NCBI GenBank assembly: GCA_012656075.1 | Contig: JAAKBF010000006.1 | Location: 1-64,000, forward strand | Source: Phytophthora hibernalis | Taxonomy: Eukaryota > Oomycota > Peronosporomycetes > Peronosporales > Peronosporaceae | Direction of reading: 5' to 3' | DNA length: 64,000 bases | Shown here: positions 62,796 to 64,000 of the stretch, piece after piece | How the letters are laid out: each line of letters starts with the position of its first letter | Numbering within the stretch: position 1 is the stretch's first letter | Notes under the pieces: generated by a model | What the model was told of the DNA's origin: nothing | What the model saw: the letters and a program-made list of their open reading frames with translations, nothing else | Database searches by the model: none | Translations under genes and position numbers: made by a program

Positions 62796-63964
62796 GTGGA
62801 GAAGCGGGATCGCTGTTCTTCAGAGGAGACGCAATGCAGACTGGGGCGTTGAGGTGTGACTGAATGGGTTTGACGAAGGGCGAAGAAGGAATACGGGAAA
62901 AGTTCGTGGCGTCCCACGGCACGTCTCAAGGGTGTCGCATGTCACGTCGCAAGTCGCAATAATTACGACGTGCGTAATCATTTCGCCGGACGCACTCATT
63001 CTGATTATCGCACTCATTCCGACCGATTATCGCACTCATTCCGATTATCGCACTCATTCCGATTATCGCACTCATTCCGACATATTATCGCGATTCGGAT
63101 TGACCCATATGGTGCAATCATTTCGATACCCCTGCGTGTGAATCCTCCAGATCACATCTTATGGATACGCGATCAGGTGCAATCATTGGGACACGCGATC
63201 TGCCAACTCGCGATCTGCGGGGTTGATCTGGAGCAATCATTTCGGTACGGGCGATCACATGGATTGTGGGTACAATGGAGCTATCAATTCGTTACGGTAC
63301 CGCGATCTTGGTACATAATATCAGGTTCAAGGTACAATGCGCAAACGGGAAACACGCAAGAGGGATAGGAAGTGAGCGAGATGGGGAGAGAACTTTAGGG
63401 CCTTTACTTTGGTATAATAGATTCCGATTTGCCTTGCAAGACGCAAGTGTTTTCTAGACTACCGTTTTCTAGACTACCGGGAAGGAGGTACATTGGCCTA
63501 CCCGAAGAAGAACTCACTACGCCAACCAAGAACACGACGCACACCTGGATAGCTTGGCCAGGGTACGCTCGCACATCAATCTCACCGCAAGATCCCGCCA
63601 AGAAGAGGCGGTAAGCAACGGAAAGGGCTACAACAGCACAAGAAAAGGATACACCCCCACGCGATCGGCTTGAATCACGACTCGATCGCAGCACACCGAC
63701 GACCGCGTGAAGAATACCCGCGTGGTCGTCACCCACCCAGACCCCGGAAGGAGCAACCAAGCTCCAACCTCCGCCTTGGTCACTACTGAACGTCTTCGCG
63801 AACACCGGAAGAGCGTAACCCGCCCAGCCGTCGGGTACACAAGGTGACTACAAGGTTTCGATCGCGCCAGATCAACGGAGTACCCCTCCGACAGTCGGCA
63901 GTCCGGGCGTACCGTGCGCAAGCTTCGACCACGTCAGCAATTTTCGTAAAGCAGCTTCGCCACA
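62796..63964 (+). repeat. 3' LTR of the dual-RNase-H gypsy element
   Basis: 1169 bases; same ends as the 5' LTR. The 18-base array is reduced to about four units (62995-63085). Confidence 0.95.
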
Positions 63965-63968
63965 CGTG

Positions 63969-64000
63969 CCAGCAAATTCGTGATACACGCGAGCAGCTTA
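63969..64000 (-). pseudogene. copia gag, part upstream of the gypsy insertion
   Basis: Minus strand reads KLLACITNLLA and joins ARDVTYKELTT at 53935 across the 4-base duplication. Cut by the window edge. Confidence 0.75.

Larger units (their letters stand above)
53936..63964 (+). mobile_element. dual-RNase-H Ty3/gypsy element (Chronos-like), complete, young
   Basis: 10,029 bases. LTRs 53936-55228 and 62796-63964 (TG...CA), nearly identical outside a repeat array. CGTG on both sides (53932-53935, 63965-63968). Inside: gag, inverted zinc-knuckle segment, protease, RT, degenerate RNase H, archaeal-type RNase H, integrase, chromodomain-like end. Gypsy elements with an added archaeal-type RNase H are known in oomycetes and in the plant Tat lineage. 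Confidence 0.93.

Overview
The window looks like a repeat-rich, gene-poor block of an oomycete plant-pathogen genome, most likely Phytophthora or a close relative. The support is lineage-specific: a Crinkler (CRN) effector N-terminus with LQLFLAK and HVLVVVP motifs, an RxLR-EER effector relic, an AA17-type lytic polysaccharide monooxygenase, short introns, and repeat families typical of oomycetes. No rRNA, tRNA, CRISPR array or bacterial operon was recognised.

Layout. 1-2.3 kb: the left edge cuts a decayed Maverick/Polinton DNA polymerase B. 2.4-3.3 kb: CRN effector pseudogene. 3.4-8.4 kb: the only island of conserved cellular genes, holding a globin-like gene (-), the SSU-processome WD40 gene UTP13/TBL3 (+) and an RWD/DUF1115 gene (-). 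8.5-11.8 kb: a PIF/Harbinger transposon bounded by TIRs and TTA duplications. 11.9-14.2 kb: relics of Argonaute, a protein kinase and a Ulp1-like protease. 14.4-17.5 kb: a gypsy gag relic split by a pogo-like transposon. 17.5-22 kb: mostly unassignable, with a piggyBac-like MITE. 22.3-22.9 kb: RxLR effector pseudogene. 22.9-33.4 kb: two Ty1/copia copies arranged tail to tail. One of them carries a MITE, a roughly 4.1 kb insert with DENR and ankyrin gene fragments (itself hit by an hAT MITE), and a TA-flanked transposon in its 5' LTR. 35.4-36.2 kb: intact AA17 LPMO. 40.4-51.3 kb: an antisense LINE with an OTU-like domain, split by a chromodomain gypsy element with matching 5 bp target duplications. 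51.6-52.8 kb: Tc1/mariner-type transposase. 52.9-64 kb: copia gag split by a young, 10 kb, dual-RNase-H gypsy element.

How it fits together: this is nested transposon-on-transposon sequence of the kind that surrounds effector genes in the plastic part of oomycete genomes. Intact reading frames are few: the LPMO, Harbinger ORF1 and the 235-codon ORF of the TA-flanked element. Most other genes, including UTP13 and the youngest retrotransposon, carry single-base frameshifts, many at homopolymers. Consensus sequencing error is therefore a serious alternative to pseudogenisation.
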